Shown piece by piece: positions 43,995-53,017 of a stretch of 64,000 nt of DNA (its first letter is position 1; the number at the start of each line of letters is the position of its first letter). The stretch spans positions 98,708 to 162,707 of the forward strand of contig NZ_GG666295.1 in the NCBI RefSeq assembly GCF_000159095.1, in the 5' to 3' direction. Position numbers and translations under genes: made by a program. The DNA comes from Anaerococcus tetradius ATCC 35098. Lineage in GTDB: Bacteria; Bacillota; Clostridia; Tissierellales; Peptoniphilaceae. The notes under the pieces were generated by a model. It was not told the origin of the DNA. It saw only the letters and a list, made by a program, of their open reading frames with translations, and did not search any database.

Positions 43995-44642
43995 ATGCAA
44001 ACAAATATTGCGGCTACAAAGGCGAATTTAATCAAGGCTAAGGATGAATTAAAGCTCCTAGAGGGCGGTTATGATATCCTCGATAAAAAAAGAAAAGCCT
44101 TGATTCAAGCCTATGATTCTAAGATAAAAGAACGTGATTTATTAAATGAAAAGGTTAATGAAACTATAAAAAGCGTTAGCCATAATTTTAAAAAGGTACT
44201 AGTAAGTATTGGTGAATCTGATATGGATTCAATTTCTAAAACTGTACCCATAGATGATAGTATAAGTTTGGAAATCACCAAATTTATGCAAACTGAGATT
44301 TCAGAAATTGATTTTGATGAAGTTAAACTAAACCTCTCATATTCCTTTTATGAAACTAATGCTGGATTTGATGAAGCAATTCTTTCTTTCAATGAACTTA
44401 GGTCAAAAATATTTAAACTTGCAGAACTTGACACTACTATAAATTCTTTAGATAGGGAGATAAAAAAGACTAGCAAAAAAGTTAACAGTCTTGAAAAAGT
44501 TCAAATACCTAAATATGAAGACATGGTTAAAACTATCTCTCAAAATATTGAAGAAAAGGAAAGAGAAGAATTTTCAAAAACAAAAATCGTCAAAGAAAAT
44601 AAAATTAGAAAAGAAAAACTCAAAAATAGCACCGAATCTTAA
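43995..44642 (+). CDS. ntpD: A/V-type ATPase subunit D
   Basis: Central rotor shaft of the A/V-ATPase. 215 residues forming a long antiparallel coiled coil: MQTNIAATKANLIKAKDELKL at the start (matching the 'PTK..L..LK..L..A..G..LLK.KRD.L' pattern) and TTINSLDREIKKTSKKVNSLEKVQIPKYEDMVKTI in the return helix. It is the last gene of the operon; its stop codon lies in the loop of the terminator. Confidence 0.93.
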   Translation: MQTNIAATKANLIKAKDELKLLEGGYDILDKKRKALIQAYDSKIKERDLLNEKVNETIKSVSHNFKKVLVSIGESDMDSISKTVPIDDSISLEITKFMQTEISEIDFDEVKLNLSYSFYETNAGFDEAILSFNELRSKIFKLAELDTTINSLDREIKKTSKKVNSLEKVQIPKYEDMVKTISQNIEEKEREEFSKTKIVKENKIRKEKLKNSTES

Positions 44643-44656
44643 CGGTGCTATTTTTT
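44622..44656. terminator. Strong terminator of the ATPase operon
   Basis: AAAAATAGCACCG (44622-44634) and CGGTGCTATTTTT (44643-44655) form a perfect 13-bp stem around an 8-nt loop containing the ntpD stop, followed by T on plus. The A-run on the other side makes it usable for the convergent scfB transcript, which ends at 44657. Confidence 0.92.
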
Positions 44657-46039
44657 CTAAGCATGGATTTCTTGAGCTTCCTTCATATATTCATAAATTT
44701 TTACGGCTATAGCCATCTCGATTCTCTTTTTAAATAACTTACATGAATAGTCATAAACATTATTTATATCACCAGTTGCATTATAAGAATTTGCTGCACA
44801 GCCACCAGAGCAATACATATTTGCCCAACAAGCCCTACATTCTTCTTTAGAATAGCAGTTGCATGTTTTAAACTCATTTACCAAGTCCTTATTTACAATC
44901 CCATCTTTGAGGTTACCTATTACGAAGTCTGGGTTACCTACAAATTGGTGGCAAGGATAAAGTTCACCTGTTGGAGTTACAGCCATATATTCAGTCCCTG
45001 AACCACAACCTGATATTCTTTTATGAACACAAGGACCATTTTCAAGATCTATCATATAATGGTAAAAAATGAACTCTTCATTTTTATCGATTTTTTCCAT
45101 TAACATATCAGCTAATTTTTCATATTCAGAATAAATTTTCTCTAAATGCTCATCCTTTAAGGCATAAGCCTCGTCTTGTTTTCCAACTACTGGTTCAAGA
45201 GATGTTCTAGTGAAACCTAAGTCAATGTAGTTTTGTAAGTCCTTGGTGAAATCTAGATTATTAGCAGTAAAAGTACCTCTCATATAGTATTCCTTGTCCC
45301 CACGTTTTTTGACAAAATTTTGGAATTTAGGAACAACTGCATCATATGATCCCTTACCGTTTAGTGTTTTCCTGAATTGATCGTGCTTTTCTTTTCTTCC
45401 ATCAAGAGAAAGAACCACATTTTTCATATTTTCATTCAGATAGTCAATAACCTCGTCATCTAGAAGTAGACCGTTAGTTGTTAGGGTAAAGTTAAAATGT
45501 TTCTTGTATTCTTCTTCCTTGCTTTTTGCATAAGCTACTGTATCTTTAACCACATCAAAGTTCAAGAGTGGTTCTCCACCAAAGAAATCTATATCCAAAT
45601 TGTAGTGGCTGCCAGAGTTTTCTAGGAGAAAATCTATAGCAGACCTTGCGATTTCCTTACTCATAATCGCATCAGGGCCAGAATATTTACCACCCTTAGC
45701 AAAACAATACTCACAAGAAAGATTGCAAGTATGGGCAACATTTAGGCACAAGGCCTTGATAGTAGTTGGCTTTTTAGTAATATCAATTGATAAGCCTTCA
45801 TAAATATCATCGGTAAAAAGTAATGCTTCATCTGCTAAATCTTTTACTTCCTTATAGGCTTCTTCGAATTGATCACTATCAAGCTTATATTTTTCTTTTA
45901 TAGATTTTTCAATCTCATTTTTTTCCTTATTTTCATAATCCTTGATGATGTCATAAGTTACATCATCAACGGCGTGGACTGAGCCACTATATATATCTAA
46001 AACAATATTAAAGCCTTTTGCTTTGTATTGGTGTATCAT
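44657..46039 (-). CDS. scfB: SCIFF-peptide radical SAM maturase (thioether-forming)
   Basis: Radical SAM/SPASM enzyme that installs Cys-to-alpha/gamma-carbon thioether links in the SCIFF peptide. The radical SAM motif is CNLSCEYC (Cys105, 109, 112). The N-terminal ~90 residues form the peptide-binding domain (VHAVDDVTYDII). The C-terminal SPASM region contains GPCVHKRISGCGSG, LYPCHQFVG, CNCYSKEECRACWANMYCSGGC and a final DYSCKLFKKR, enough Cys for two auxiliary clusters. 460 residues, typical for the family. GGAGT precedes the ATG. The precursor peptide gene is 116 bp upstream on the same strand, the usual arrangement in clostridia. Confidence 0.94.
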   Translation of the reverse strand: MIHQYKAKGFNIVLDIYSGSVHAVDDVTYDIIKDYENKEKNEIEKSIKEKYKLDSDQFEEAYKEVKDLADEALLFTDDIYEGLSIDITKKPTTIKALCLNVAHTCNLSCEYCFAKGGKYSGPDAIMSKEIARSAIDFLLENSGSHYNLDIDFFGGEPLLNFDVVKDTVAYAKSKEEEYKKHFNFTLTTNGLLLDDEVIDYLNENMKNVVLSLDGRKEKHDQFRKTLNGKGSYDAVVPKFQNFVKKRGDKEYYMRGTFTANNLDFTKDLQNYIDLGFTRTSLEPVVGKQDEAYALKDEHLEKIYSEYEKLADMLMEKIDKNEEFIFYHYMIDLENGPCVHKRISGCGSGTEYMAVTPTGELYPCHQFVGNPDFVIGNLKDGIVNKDLVNEFKTCNCYSKEECRACWANMYCSGGCAANSYNATGDINNVYDYSCKLFKKRIEMAIAVKIYEYMKEAQEIHA

Positions 46040-46108
46040 TATTACTCCTTTATTATTACTATAGTATTTTACTAGCTTTTGAGAATCTTTTAACTTAATT
46101 AATACAAA

Positions 46109-46145
46109 TAAAAAACTTATCTAAGTAGGATTTACTTAGATAAGT
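46109..46145 (-). terminator. Hairpin with U-tract between SCIFF peptide and maturase genes
   Basis: ACTTATCTAAGTA (46115-46127) and TACTTAGATAAGT (46133-46145) form a perfect 13-bp stem with a 5-nt loop. Read on the minus strand it is followed by TTTTTT. It lies 10 nt after the peptide gene and would limit read-through into scfB. Confidence 0.8.
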
Positions 46146-46154
46146 CATTATAAA

Positions 46155-46304
46155 TTATTTATTTTTTTTGCTAACACATTCTTGATTAGCTACACCACAA
46201 CTTGTTTTGCAAGCAGATTGGCAAGATGTTTGACATTCGCCACAGCCGCCATGTTTTTTACTTTTGTGGAGATTTCTAGTATTTAAAGTTACAATTCTTT
46301 TCAT
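46155..46304 (-). CDS. scfA: SCIFF ribosomal peptide precursor (six cysteines in forty-five)
   Basis: A 49-residue ORF, too short for a 60-residue cutoff. It begins MKRIVTLNTRNLHKSKKHGG, the family leader, and has six cysteines at residues 21, 24, 28, 32, 36 and 43 with CGECQTSCQSACKTSCG spacing, then a basic tail (SKKNK). It is the substrate of the ScfB maturase downstream; mature products of this family are ranthipeptides, and their role is still debated (quorum-related signalling has been proposed in clostridia). GGAGA precedes the ATG, and a near-consensus promoter lies upstream. Confidence 0.95.
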   Translation of the reverse strand: MKRIVTLNTRNLHKSKKHGGCGECQTSCQSACKTSCGVANQECVSKKNK

Positions 46305-46328
46305 ATGTATTCTCCTTTTCTTTACTTA

Positions 46329-46357
46329 ATAATAACAGTTTTTCCCCTACTTGTCAA
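46329..46357 (-). promoter_or_regulatory. Near-consensus promoter of the SCIFF peptide gene
   Basis: On the minus strand TTGACA (46352-46357), 17-bp spacer, TATTAT (46329-46334). The -35 hexamer lies inside the last codons of the upstream decarboxylase gene, so the peptide gene has its own strong promoter. Confidence 0.8.
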
Positions 46358-47684
46358 TTATACAATGAATAAAATCTTCTTTGATATTTACATTAATCTT
46401 ATTTTTAAGAAAATAATAGATATTTGAAAGGACTTTTTCGTCAATTATTTCGCCAGGAACTATTATAGGAATACCAGGGGGATAGGCATAAATAAAATCG
46501 GCCGCAAGCCTCCCTAGGGAATCTTTTAATTTAACCCTTTCCCTTTTATAATTAAGAGCCTCATAAATTTCATACTTTTTATTGGCTTCATTAAAGAAGA
46601 ACTCTAATTTTTCTTCTTGTTTTGATAACTTCTCATCTATTTTAAGAAGGGCCAAAGCCAGTCTATCAAAAGCTTCTTTACTGTCAAAAATTGTCGCAAT
46701 CAGCAGGGCATAGTCAGGATATGACATTTCTATTTCAATTTTCTCTTTTCTTAGAAGTTTTTGCAATTCTTCTCCAGAAATATTAGTATTTTTAGTCGAA
46801 ATAAGGATTTTACTCTTATCTTTATGCTTATTGTCAATTAAATATAAATTTTCTAATTTAAGCTCATACAACTTATCCAGCATTTTTGTTAGCTTAGCAT
46901 TGAGTCCATAAAAGCTAGAAAACTTATCTAGCATTTCATCTATAGATTGGAGAATTAGATAAGAAGGGGAAGAGGTCTGAAAAATAGCCATATTTCTTTT
47001 AATCTCATCATATAATTCTAAGTCATTAATTAAAACAGCTGCTCCTGGAGTTAGGGCTGATAAGTTTTTGTGAAAGGAAGTTATGGCCACATCAAAGGTA
47101 TTTTTGTAAGTTCCATCTAAAAGTAGATGACTACCATGAGCCATATCGACTAGAAGCTTTACATTTAATTTTTTACAAAGCTTGTAAATTCTTTCCAAGT
47201 CTAATCTATAGCCTTCATAGGAAGGACTAGTTATGACAAGGGCTGCATAGTCTTTAAGGGAAAGCTTGTAAATTAAATCATCATAATCTATATCCTTTAT
47301 TGCGAGATTACTATTAGTTTTAATATTTACATAAGAAGTCCTAAGTTCATTGAGCTCGCAAGCATTAAAAACTGACTTGTGAGATGATCTTTGGATAAGA
47401 ATGTTTTTATTTTTCCTTGTCAAAGCCCTTATAGCAGATAGAATTCCTGATGTCGAACCATTTGTTGAAATAATAGATTTTCTAACCTTATAGAGTTCAG
47501 CGATTTTATCTTGCATCTCTACAAATATACTTTTTGGGTCATTTAGATTGTCAAAGTTTTCTATCTCTGTTAAATCCCTTTTGTAAGCCAGATCACTTCT
47601 TAGTAGGTCAGACCTTTTTGAGCCTGGCATGTGAAAGGGATAATAATTTTCATTCAAATATAAGTCTAATTTATCAATTAACAT
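46347..47684 (-). CDS. Orn/Lys/Arg decarboxylase family PLP enzyme (SpeA/YaaO-like)
   Basis: Fold-type I PLP-dependent protein, 445 residues, the size of Bacillus YaaO/SpeA-type enzymes without the N-terminal wing. FHMPGSKRSD (family HxPGH-like opening), SIISTNGSTSGILSAIRAL (cofactor phosphate loop), LLVDMAHGSHLL (Asp/His for the PLP ring) and SFHKNLSALTPGA (Schiff-base Lys near residue 205) are present. Substrate may be arginine, lysine or ornithine. The canonical motif is PGHK.G; here PGSKRS has a Ser at the His position. Divergent from the LCP gene; it is separated from scfA by the scfA promoter. Confidence 0.85.
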   Translation of the reverse strand: MLIDKLDLYLNENYYPFHMPGSKRSDLLRSDLAYKRDLTEIENFDNLNDPKSIFVEMQDKIAELYKVRKSIISTNGSTSGILSAIRALTRKNKNILIQRSSHKSVFNACELNELRTSYVNIKTNSNLAIKDIDYDDLIYKLSLKDYAALVITSPSYEGYRLDLERIYKLCKKLNVKLLVDMAHGSHLLLDGTYKNTFDVAITSFHKNLSALTPGAAVLINDLELYDEIKRNMAIFQTSSPSYLILQSIDEMLDKFSSFYGLNAKLTKMLDKLYELKLENLYLIDNKHKDKSKILISTKNTNISGEELQKLLRKEKIEIEMSYPDYALLIATIFDSKEAFDRLALALLKIDEKLSKQEEKLEFFFNEANKKYEIYEALNYKRERVKLKDSLGRLAADFIYAYPPGIPIIVPGEIIDEKVLSNIYYFLKNKINVNIKEDFIHCIIDK

Positions 47685-47772
47685 AATTACCTCTTCTATA
47701 TCTTACTAGTTAATTGATATATTTATATGATAATTAGCAAAAAAAGGTATATAATGATAAAAGGAGAAGAAT

Positions 47773-48630
47773 ATGAGAGAGAGTTTTAAGAGATTTTTGA
47801 AATCAATTATAATATTTTTAATGTTCGTGGTCTTGTTTAGTGCTATAATTCTCGTGATAAATTTCTTTAGGAAAGATTCTACTACAAATTTAGCTGGAAA
47901 TGACGACGAATTTCTATTTTTGTTGGCTGGGGTAGATAGTACAGGTGAAGAAACTGGGACTAGGTCAGATACACTGATGCTCATTAAGGCTAATACTGAT
48001 AAGAAGACCTTAGATCTTATTTCTATACCTAGAGATACTATGGTAGATATAAATGGTTCAACGGAAAAAATCAACGCTGCCCATTCATATGGCGGAATCG
48101 ATCTAACCATGCAAACCGTAAGAGACTTTATGGGAATTAATCTAACCTACTATGTGGTAATACCATTTGAAGCAGTAGTCGAAGGAATAGATGCCATAGG
48201 TGGTATAGATATTGATGTTGATAGTCAAGTAGCCGAAGCTATGGACATAAGCCCAGGTCTCCATCATTTTAAGGGTCAAGAAGCCCTAAATTATGTGCGT
48301 TTTAGAAAGGGTTATGCAAATGCTGATTTGGGAAGAATATCTACCCAACAAAATTTTATAATGCAATTTGTAGAAGAGATGACAAAAGCTAAAAATTTAC
48401 CAAAATTACCTATAGCCTTTCTTGCCATGCAAGATAAAATAAAAACTAACATTAATACTGCAAAGCTAACTAAATTAGCTATGGCTTTTAGGGGGATGGA
48501 TAAGTCAAATATAAACCAAGTAAGGCTAGATGGCCATGAAGTCGACTATGATGGTATTAGCTATTTTGAAGTTTATGATGAATCAATCAACGAAATTAGA
48601 AGTTCCTATTTAAAAAATTATGCCTATTAG
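47773..48630 (+). CDS. LytR-CpsA-Psr (LCP) family cell-wall polymer transferase
   Basis: Transfers lipid-linked glycopolymers (teichoic acid or capsule) to peptidoglycan. Short cytoplasmic N-terminus, one membrane helix (residues ~14-33, IIIFLMFVVLFSAIILVINFF-like), then an extracellular LCP domain: LLAGVDSTGEETGTRSDTLML, LDLISIPRDTMVDI with the key Arg, INAAHSYGGIDLTMQTV and EALNYVRFRKG. 285 residues, near the small end of the family. AAGGAG precedes the ATG. A TATAAT at 47750-47755 is a likely -10 box. Confidence 0.93.
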   Translation: MRESFKRFLKSIIIFLMFVVLFSAIILVINFFRKDSTTNLAGNDDEFLFLLAGVDSTGEETGTRSDTLMLIKANTDKKTLDLISIPRDTMVDINGSTEKINAAHSYGGIDLTMQTVRDFMGINLTYYVVIPFEAVVEGIDAIGGIDIDVDSQVAEAMDISPGLHHFKGQEALNYVRFRKGYANADLGRISTQQNFIMQFVEEMTKAKNLPKLPIAFLAMQDKIKTNINTAKLTKLAMAFRGMDKSNINQVRLDGHEVDYDGISYFEVYDESINEIRSSYLKNYAY

Positions 48631-48669
48631 GGTATACTTATAAAGACGATAATGTAAGTGGAGGATAAA

Positions 48670-49188
48670 ATGGATTTAAAATCAAAAATCAGAGTTATTG
48701 AGGACTACCCAACAGAGGGAATTTCTTTTAAGGATATCACTACCTTATTAAAGGATAGGCTTGCTTTTAGGCAAACCATTAACGAGCTAGAAGAAAAACT
48801 ATCTGGATATGAATTTGACTACATAGCAGGTATAGAATCAAGAGGACTAATTTTTGGAGCACCACTAGCTGACAGACTAGAAAAAGGCTTTATACCAATC
48901 AGAAAACCAGGTAAACTTCCAGGTGAAATCGAAAAAGTTTCTTATGAATTAGAATACGGCTCTAGTGAACTTGAAATGCACAAGGATGCCCTTAAAAAGG
49001 GTGATAGAGTTGTAATAATCGACGACTTAATAGCCACAGGTGGATCTGCAAAAGCTGCTGCCAAATTAGTTGAAGCTGTTGGAGGAGAAGTTGTTTGCTT
49101 TGAGTTTCTAATTGAGTTAACCAGCCTAAAGGGTAGAGAATATCTAAAGGATTATGAGCTTATATCCTTAATAGAATATGATCATTAA
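48670..49188 (+). CDS. apt: Adenine phosphoribosyltransferase
   Basis: Purine salvage: adenine + PRPP to AMP. KIRVIEDYPTEGISFKDITTLL at the start, DYIAGIESRGLIFGAPLA, IPIRKPGKLPGE, and the PRPP loop VVIIDDLIATGGSAKAA; 172 residues. ATG at 48670 follows GGAGG (48660-48664); a GTG at 48658 lies before this site and is rejected. Transcribed after the LCP gene with a 39-nt gap that includes a possible -10 (TATACT at 48633). Confidence 0.97.
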   Translation: MDLKSKIRVIEDYPTEGISFKDITTLLKDRLAFRQTINELEEKLSGYEFDYIAGIESRGLIFGAPLADRLEKGFIPIRKPGKLPGEIEKVSYELEYGSSELEMHKDALKKGDRVVIIDDLIATGGSAKAAAKLVEAVGGEVVCFEFLIELTSLKGREYLKDYELISLIEYDH

Positions 49189-49211
49189 AGAGTTTCTTTT
49201 AGAGACTCTTT
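49187..49211 (+). terminator. Terminator after apt
   Basis: AAAGAGTTTC (49187-49196) pairs with GAGACTCTTT (49202-49211), one G-U pair, around a 5-nt loop. The U-tract is short and partly within the stem. Confidence 0.6.
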
Positions 49212-49237
49212 TATAATGCAAATTTATATGAAATAAC

Positions 49238-49265
49238 TTGCATTAGCCAGGGGAGATAGTATAAT
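49238..49265 (+). promoter_or_regulatory. Sigma-A-type promoter of dnaJ-clpB
   Basis: TTGCAT (49238-49243), 16-bp spacer, TATAAT (49260-49265), 40 bp before the dnaJ-like start codon and just upstream of a CtsR-type operator. Confidence 0.75.
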
Positions 49266-49273
49266 TTTATTAA

Positions 49274-49290
49274 GGTCAGAGATGGTCAAA
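49274..49290 (+). promoter_or_regulatory. CtsR-type heat-shock operator
   Basis: GGTCAGA (49274-49280), GAT, GGTCAAA (49284-49290): a tandem heptad repeat matching the CtsR consensus RGTCAAA-N3-RGTCAAA with one mismatch. It covers the predicted transcription start region (9-25 bp after the -10 box), so a bound repressor would block initiation of dnaJ-clpB. No ctsR gene lies in the window. Confidence 0.85.
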
Positions 49291-49305
49291 ACGATGGAGG
49301 TAATT

Positions 49306-50235
49306 ATGAAATTTAGAGATTATTATGAAGTGTTGGGAGTAGATAAGAAAGCAAGTCCCGACCAAATTAAAAAAGCATATAGAAAATTAGCAAAGAAATA
49401 TCACCCAGACCTTCATCCAAACGATAAAGAAGCAGAAAAAAAGTTTACAGAAATTAATGAAGCCTACGAGGTTTTATCAGATACAGAAAAACGTAATAAA
49501 TACGATATGTTTGGACAAAATGCCAACTTCCAAGGAGGTCAAAACTTTGATCCAAGAGATTTTGGATTTGATTTTAATAACTTTGGTGGAAATTCTTATA
49601 CTTACTCTACTGGAGGAGCAAGTGGTTTCTCAGATTTTTTTGATACCTTGTTTGGATCATTCCAACAAGGAGGAAGGTCAAGTGGAGGAAGCTATGGTTC
49701 AAAGTTTTCAAACTTTGGTCAGACTTTCGGAAAAAAGAAAAAACAAAGCTTGGATGCAAGTGTAGATATATCGATAGATGAAGCAATTAATGGTTGTAGT
49801 AGGACTATAAGTGTTAACAATAATGGTTCTATTATAGATATTAATGTAAAAATCCCTAAGGGTATCAAAAGCAACAACAAAATCAGAATAGATGGATCAA
49901 GCCATGGTATTAATGCTAATATTATAGTAAAGGTCAATATCCTAGAAGATGACGATTTAAGACTTGAAGGAATTGATTTTATCAAGAAAGTAAGGTTAAC
50001 TCCTTGGGATGCCTATTTTGGTACTAAGAAAAAAATACAAAGTAAGTCAAAAGCTTTGATGGTGAATATTCCAGAAAAAGTTAACCCAGGTCAAAAGATC
50101 AGATTAAAAGGTAGAGGTTATAAAGATAGAAAAGGTAATGTAGGAGATTTAATCTTAGAAATAATGATTGAAAACCCTAAAAATTTAAGTAAAAAACAAG
50201 AAGAATTATATAGACAATTAAAAGAGGAGGCTTAA
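49306..50235 (+). CDS. DnaJ-class co-chaperone without zinc domain (CbpA-like)
   Basis: J-domain protein that stimulates DnaK. 309 residues: J domain 1-65 ([28 protein letters not shown] motif in KKYHPDLHP), a Gly/Phe-rich linker ~70-140, and the two C-terminal beta-sandwich domains with [20 protein letters not shown] and [20 protein letters not shown]. The four CxxCxGxG zinc motifs of DnaJ are absent, so it is CbpA-like. ATG at 49306 has GGAGG upstream; an earlier in-frame ATG at 49282 lies inside the CtsR site. It is unusual to find this gene with clpB; the two work with DnaK in disaggregation. Confidence 0.92.
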   Translation: MKFRDYYEVLGVDKKASPDQIKKAYRKLAKKYHPDLHPNDKEAEKKFTEINEAYEVLSDTEKRNKYDMFGQNANFQGGQNFDPRDFGFDFNNFGGNSYTYSTGGASGFSDFFDTLFGSFQQGGRSSGGSYGSKFSNFGQTFGKKKKQSLDASVDISIDEAINGCSRTISVNNNGSIIDINVKIPKGIKSNNKIRIDGSSHGINANIIVKVNILEDDDLRLEGIDFIKKVRLTPWDAYFGTKKKIQSKSKALMVNIPEKVNPGQKIRLKGRGYKDRKGNVGDLILEIMIENPKNLSKKQEELYRQLKEEA

Positions 50236-50236
50236 T

Positions 50237-52822
50237 ATGGATATTAACAAATTCACACAAAAATCACAAGAGGCCATAAATGACTCACAAGCTATGGCAA
50301 TAAAAAACTCAAACCCAGAGGTAAATGAAATACATCTAGCCTACGCCTTGGTTAACAATTCAGATTCAATTGTTAGCCAAATCTTAAAATCAATGAAGGT
50401 TGACTATGAAGGATATAGGAGTGAATTAACTAAAAAGGTAGATTCTTTGCCAAGTCAATCAGGCAATTCAAACATATATCCAAGTCAACTATTCCAAAAA
50501 ATCCTACTAAAAGCTGAAGATTATGCTAAGGATATGGGGGATAGCTTTGTATCAACTGAGCATATATTTTTAAGCTTATTAAAGGAGGATACCCAAGTAG
50601 ATCCTATTAATAAAAAATATGGTATTAGTGCAAGTAACTTTAAGAAGTCTATAGGAAATGTCAGGAAAGGTCAAAAGGTAAATAACGATAACCCTGAAGA
50701 AACTACAAATCCTTTGGAAAAATATGGTAGAAACCTTACTCAAGAAGCAAGAGAAGGTAAAATAGATCCAGTTATTGGTAGAGATACCGAAATAAGAAAT
50801 GCTTTGAGGATTCTTTCAAGACGTAAAAAGAACAACCCAGTTCTCATTGGTCAACCTGGTGTTGGTAAAACAGCCATAGTTGAAGGCTTAGCTCAAAGAA
50901 TTGTAAACAATGATGTACCAGAACCTATCCAAGGTAGGACTATTTTCTCATTGGATATGGGTTCTCTTGTTGCAGGTGCAAAATATAGGGGTCAATTTGA
51001 AGAAAGACTCAAGGCTGTAATAGATGAAGTTCAAAAATCTGATGGCAAGATAATTATGTTTATTGATGAGATTCACAACATTGTTGGAGCTGGCAAGTCT
51101 GAAGGAGCAATGGATGCTTCAAATATCATGAAGCCAATGCTAGCTAGGGGTGAAATAAAGGTAATTGGTGCTACAACCCTTAACGAATATAGGCAATATA
51201 TAGAAAAAGATGGAGCCTTGGAACGTCGTTTCCAAAAGGTTATGGTAGAAGAGCCATCAGTTGAGGATACAATAAGTATCTTGAGGGGAATAAAGGATAA
51301 ATACGAAATATTCCACGGAATTAGAATACAAGATAGCGCAGTAATAGCTGCAGCTGAATTATCCGATAGATATATTTCAGATAGGTTCTTGCCAGATAAG
51401 GCCATAGACTTGATGGATGAAGCTTGCGCAACAGTAAGAACAGAAATTGATACTATGCCTACCTACCTAGATGAGCAAAAAAGAAAGCTCCTTCAATTGC
51501 AAATTGAAATCACCGCCCTCAAGAAAGAAGACGATGAGTATTCAAAAAAGAGATTAGCAGAACTTGAAAAGGAGCTTGCAGATTTATCTGAAAAGTACGA
51601 TGAAGACTTCATGAGCTGGAAAGAAGAAAAGTCCGCCATAGATGATATCAAGAAAATCAAGGAAGAGATTGATAAGGTCAATGTGGAAATCGAACAAGCT
51701 GAGAGAAACTATGACTTCGAAAAACTCTCCGAATTAAAGTATGGAAAGCTTGAAGAGTTAAAGCAAAAACTCGAAAAAGCAAATAAAATGTCTAAAGATG
51801 GCAAGGATGGTTCAATAAAAGAAGAAGTAACAGATGAAGATGTTGCTGATGTTGTTAGCAATTGGACCAATATTCCAGTAAGCAAGCTTGTCGAAAGCGA
51901 GAGAAGTAAAATTCTAAAATTGCCAGAGAAGCTTCATCAAAGGGTAATCGGTCAACAAGAAGCTATAACAGCAGTTTCTAACGCAATAATTAGGGCTAGA
52001 TCTGGACTAAAGAGTCATAATAGACCAATAGGTTCATTTATCTTCTTAGGACCAACTGGTGTTGGTAAAACTGAACTAGCCAAAGCTCTAACCGAAGCTA
52101 TGTTTGATGATGAAAGAAATATGATTAGAATTGATATGAGTGAGTATATGGAAAAATACTCAGTATCAAGATTAATCGGAGCTGCTCCTGGTTATGTAGG
52201 CTATGAAGAAGGTGGCCAACTAACTGAAGCTGTTAGACGTAAACCTTATTCAGTTATCCTCTTTGATGAAATTGAAAAAGCCCATCCTGATGTATTTAAT
52301 ATTTTATTACAAGTATTAGATGATGGAAGGCTTACCGATTCTCAAGGTAGAACAGTTGATTTTAAAAATACTATAATTATAATGACAAGTAATATTGGTT
52401 CTGAATACTTAATTGACGGTTTAAATGACAATGGAACAATTGATGATGAAAACAAGAAGAAAGTTGATGCAATCCTAAGAAATTCATTTAAACCAGAGTT
52501 CTTAAATAGAATTGATGATATAGTAATGTTTACTCCACTTACTAGCGATGAAGTTTATAAGATTATAGACCTTCAAATCAATGATATAAGACTAAGACTA
52601 GAAGATAAAGATATAAACCTTGAAATATCCAAGGCTGCTAAGGAATATATTTTGAAAAATGCCTACAATATCGAATATGGTGCCAGACCAGTTAAGAGAT
52701 TTTTACAAAGTCACGTTGAAACTGAACTAGGTAAATTAATTATTGAAGGAAAAGTTGCTGAAAAAGATACTGCCTTATTAGATTTAGATGAAAATAATCA
52801 ATTGAAATTTAAAATTAAATAA
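50237..52822 (+). CDS. clpB: Protein disaggregase ClpB
   Basis: Hexameric Hsp100 that threads aggregated proteins with help from DnaK/DnaJ. Complete domain set in 861 residues: N-domain (~1-145), NBD1 with [18 protein letters not shown], the middle coiled-coil domain (~400-525, e.g. [20 protein letters not shown]) that distinguishes ClpB from ClpA/ClpC/ClpX, and NBD2 with [19 protein letters not shown] and the sensor region [17 protein letters not shown] within the end of the dnaJ-like gene is its Shine-Dalgarno. Cotranscribed from the CtsR-controlled promoter. Confidence 0.97.
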   Translation: MDINKFTQKSQEAINDSQAMAIKNSNPEVNEIHLAYALVNNSDSIVSQILKSMKVDYEGYRSELTKKVDSLPSQSGNSNIYPSQLFQKILLKAEDYAKDMGDSFVSTEHIFLSLLKEDTQVDPINKKYGISASNFKKSIGNVRKGQKVNNDNPEETTNPLEKYGRNLTQEAREGKIDPVIGRDTEIRNALRILSRRKKNNPVLIGQPGVGKTAIVEGLAQRIVNNDVPEPIQGRTIFSLDMGSLVAGAKYRGQFEERLKAVIDEVQKSDGKIIMFIDEIHNIVGAGKSEGAMDASNIMKPMLARGEIKVIGATTLNEYRQYIEKDGALERRFQKVMVEEPSVEDTISILRGIKDKYEIFHGIRIQDSAVIAAAELSDRYISDRFLPDKAIDLMDEACATVRTEIDTMPTYLDEQKRKLLQLQIEITALKKEDDEYSKKRLAELEKELADLSEKYDEDFMSWKEEKSAIDDIKKIKEEIDKVNVEIEQAERNYDFEKLSELKYGKLEELKQKLEKANKMSKDGKDGSIKEEVTDEDVADVVSNWTNIPVSKLVESERSKILKLPEKLHQRVIGQQEAITAVSNAIIRARSGLKSHNRPIGSFIFLGPTGVGKTELAKALTEAMFDDERNMIRIDMSEYMEKYSVSRLIGAAPGYVGYEEGGQLTEAVRRKPYSVILFDEIEKAHPDVFNILLQVLDDGRLTDSQGRTVDFKNTIIIMTSNIGSEYLIDGLNDNGTIDDENKKKVDAILRNSFKPEFLNRIDDIVMFTPLTSDEVYKIIDLQINDIRLRLEDKDINLEISKAAKEYILKNAYNIEYGARPVKRFLQSHVETELGKLIIEGKVAEKDTALLDLDENNQLKFKIK

Positions 52823-52838
52823 TAAAATATTCCAAAAT

Positions 52839-52885
52839 AAGTCTTCAAATTCTAAGATTTCTCTAAGAATTTGGAGGCTTTTTTA
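52839..52885 (+). terminator. Terminator after clpB
   Basis: A 15-bp stem with two G-U pairs: 52839-52853 pairs with 52866-52880 (CTTCAAATTCT against AGAATTTGGAG in the core), then a T-run to 52884. Confidence 0.85.
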
Positions 52886-52947
52886 TATTTTCATTTATGA
52901 ATAAACATTTTTAAAAATAAAGAGCCAAGGTCTATTTTTAGAGAAAC

Positions 52948-52994
52948 ACACCATATATAGTATTCATATTTGTTTGCACTACTATATATGGTAT
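52948..52994 (+). promoter_or_regulatory. Pair of NrdR boxes upstream of nrdD
   Basis: Box 1 ACACCATATATAGTAT (52948-52963) and box 2 CTACTATATATGGTAT (52979-52994) match the NrdR consensus (acaCwAtATaTwGtgt) well and less well respectively. Their centres are 31 bp apart, the three-helical-turn spacing typical of NrdR operators. Box 2 overlaps the -10 box, consistent with repression when dATP is high. No nrdR gene is seen in the window. Confidence 0.85.
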
Positions 52995-52997
52995 AAT
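52969..52997 (+). promoter_or_regulatory. Promoter of nrdD-nrdG
   Basis: TTTGTT (52969-52974), 17-bp spacer, TATAAT (52992-52997) preceded by TGG (52989-52991), an extended -10, 21 bp before the start codon. Confidence 0.7.
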
Positions 52998-53017
52998 TAC
53001 TAATGATTGGAGGTCTT

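Noticed and set aside
47706..48110. 134-codon minus-strand reading frame opposite the LCP gene
   Set aside because: It mirrors the conserved LCP motifs on the other strand and runs across the divergent promoter.
49457..49765. 102-codon plus-strand frame inside the dnaJ-like gene
   Set aside because: Out-of-frame shadow of the Gly/Phe-rich linker; no start signal.
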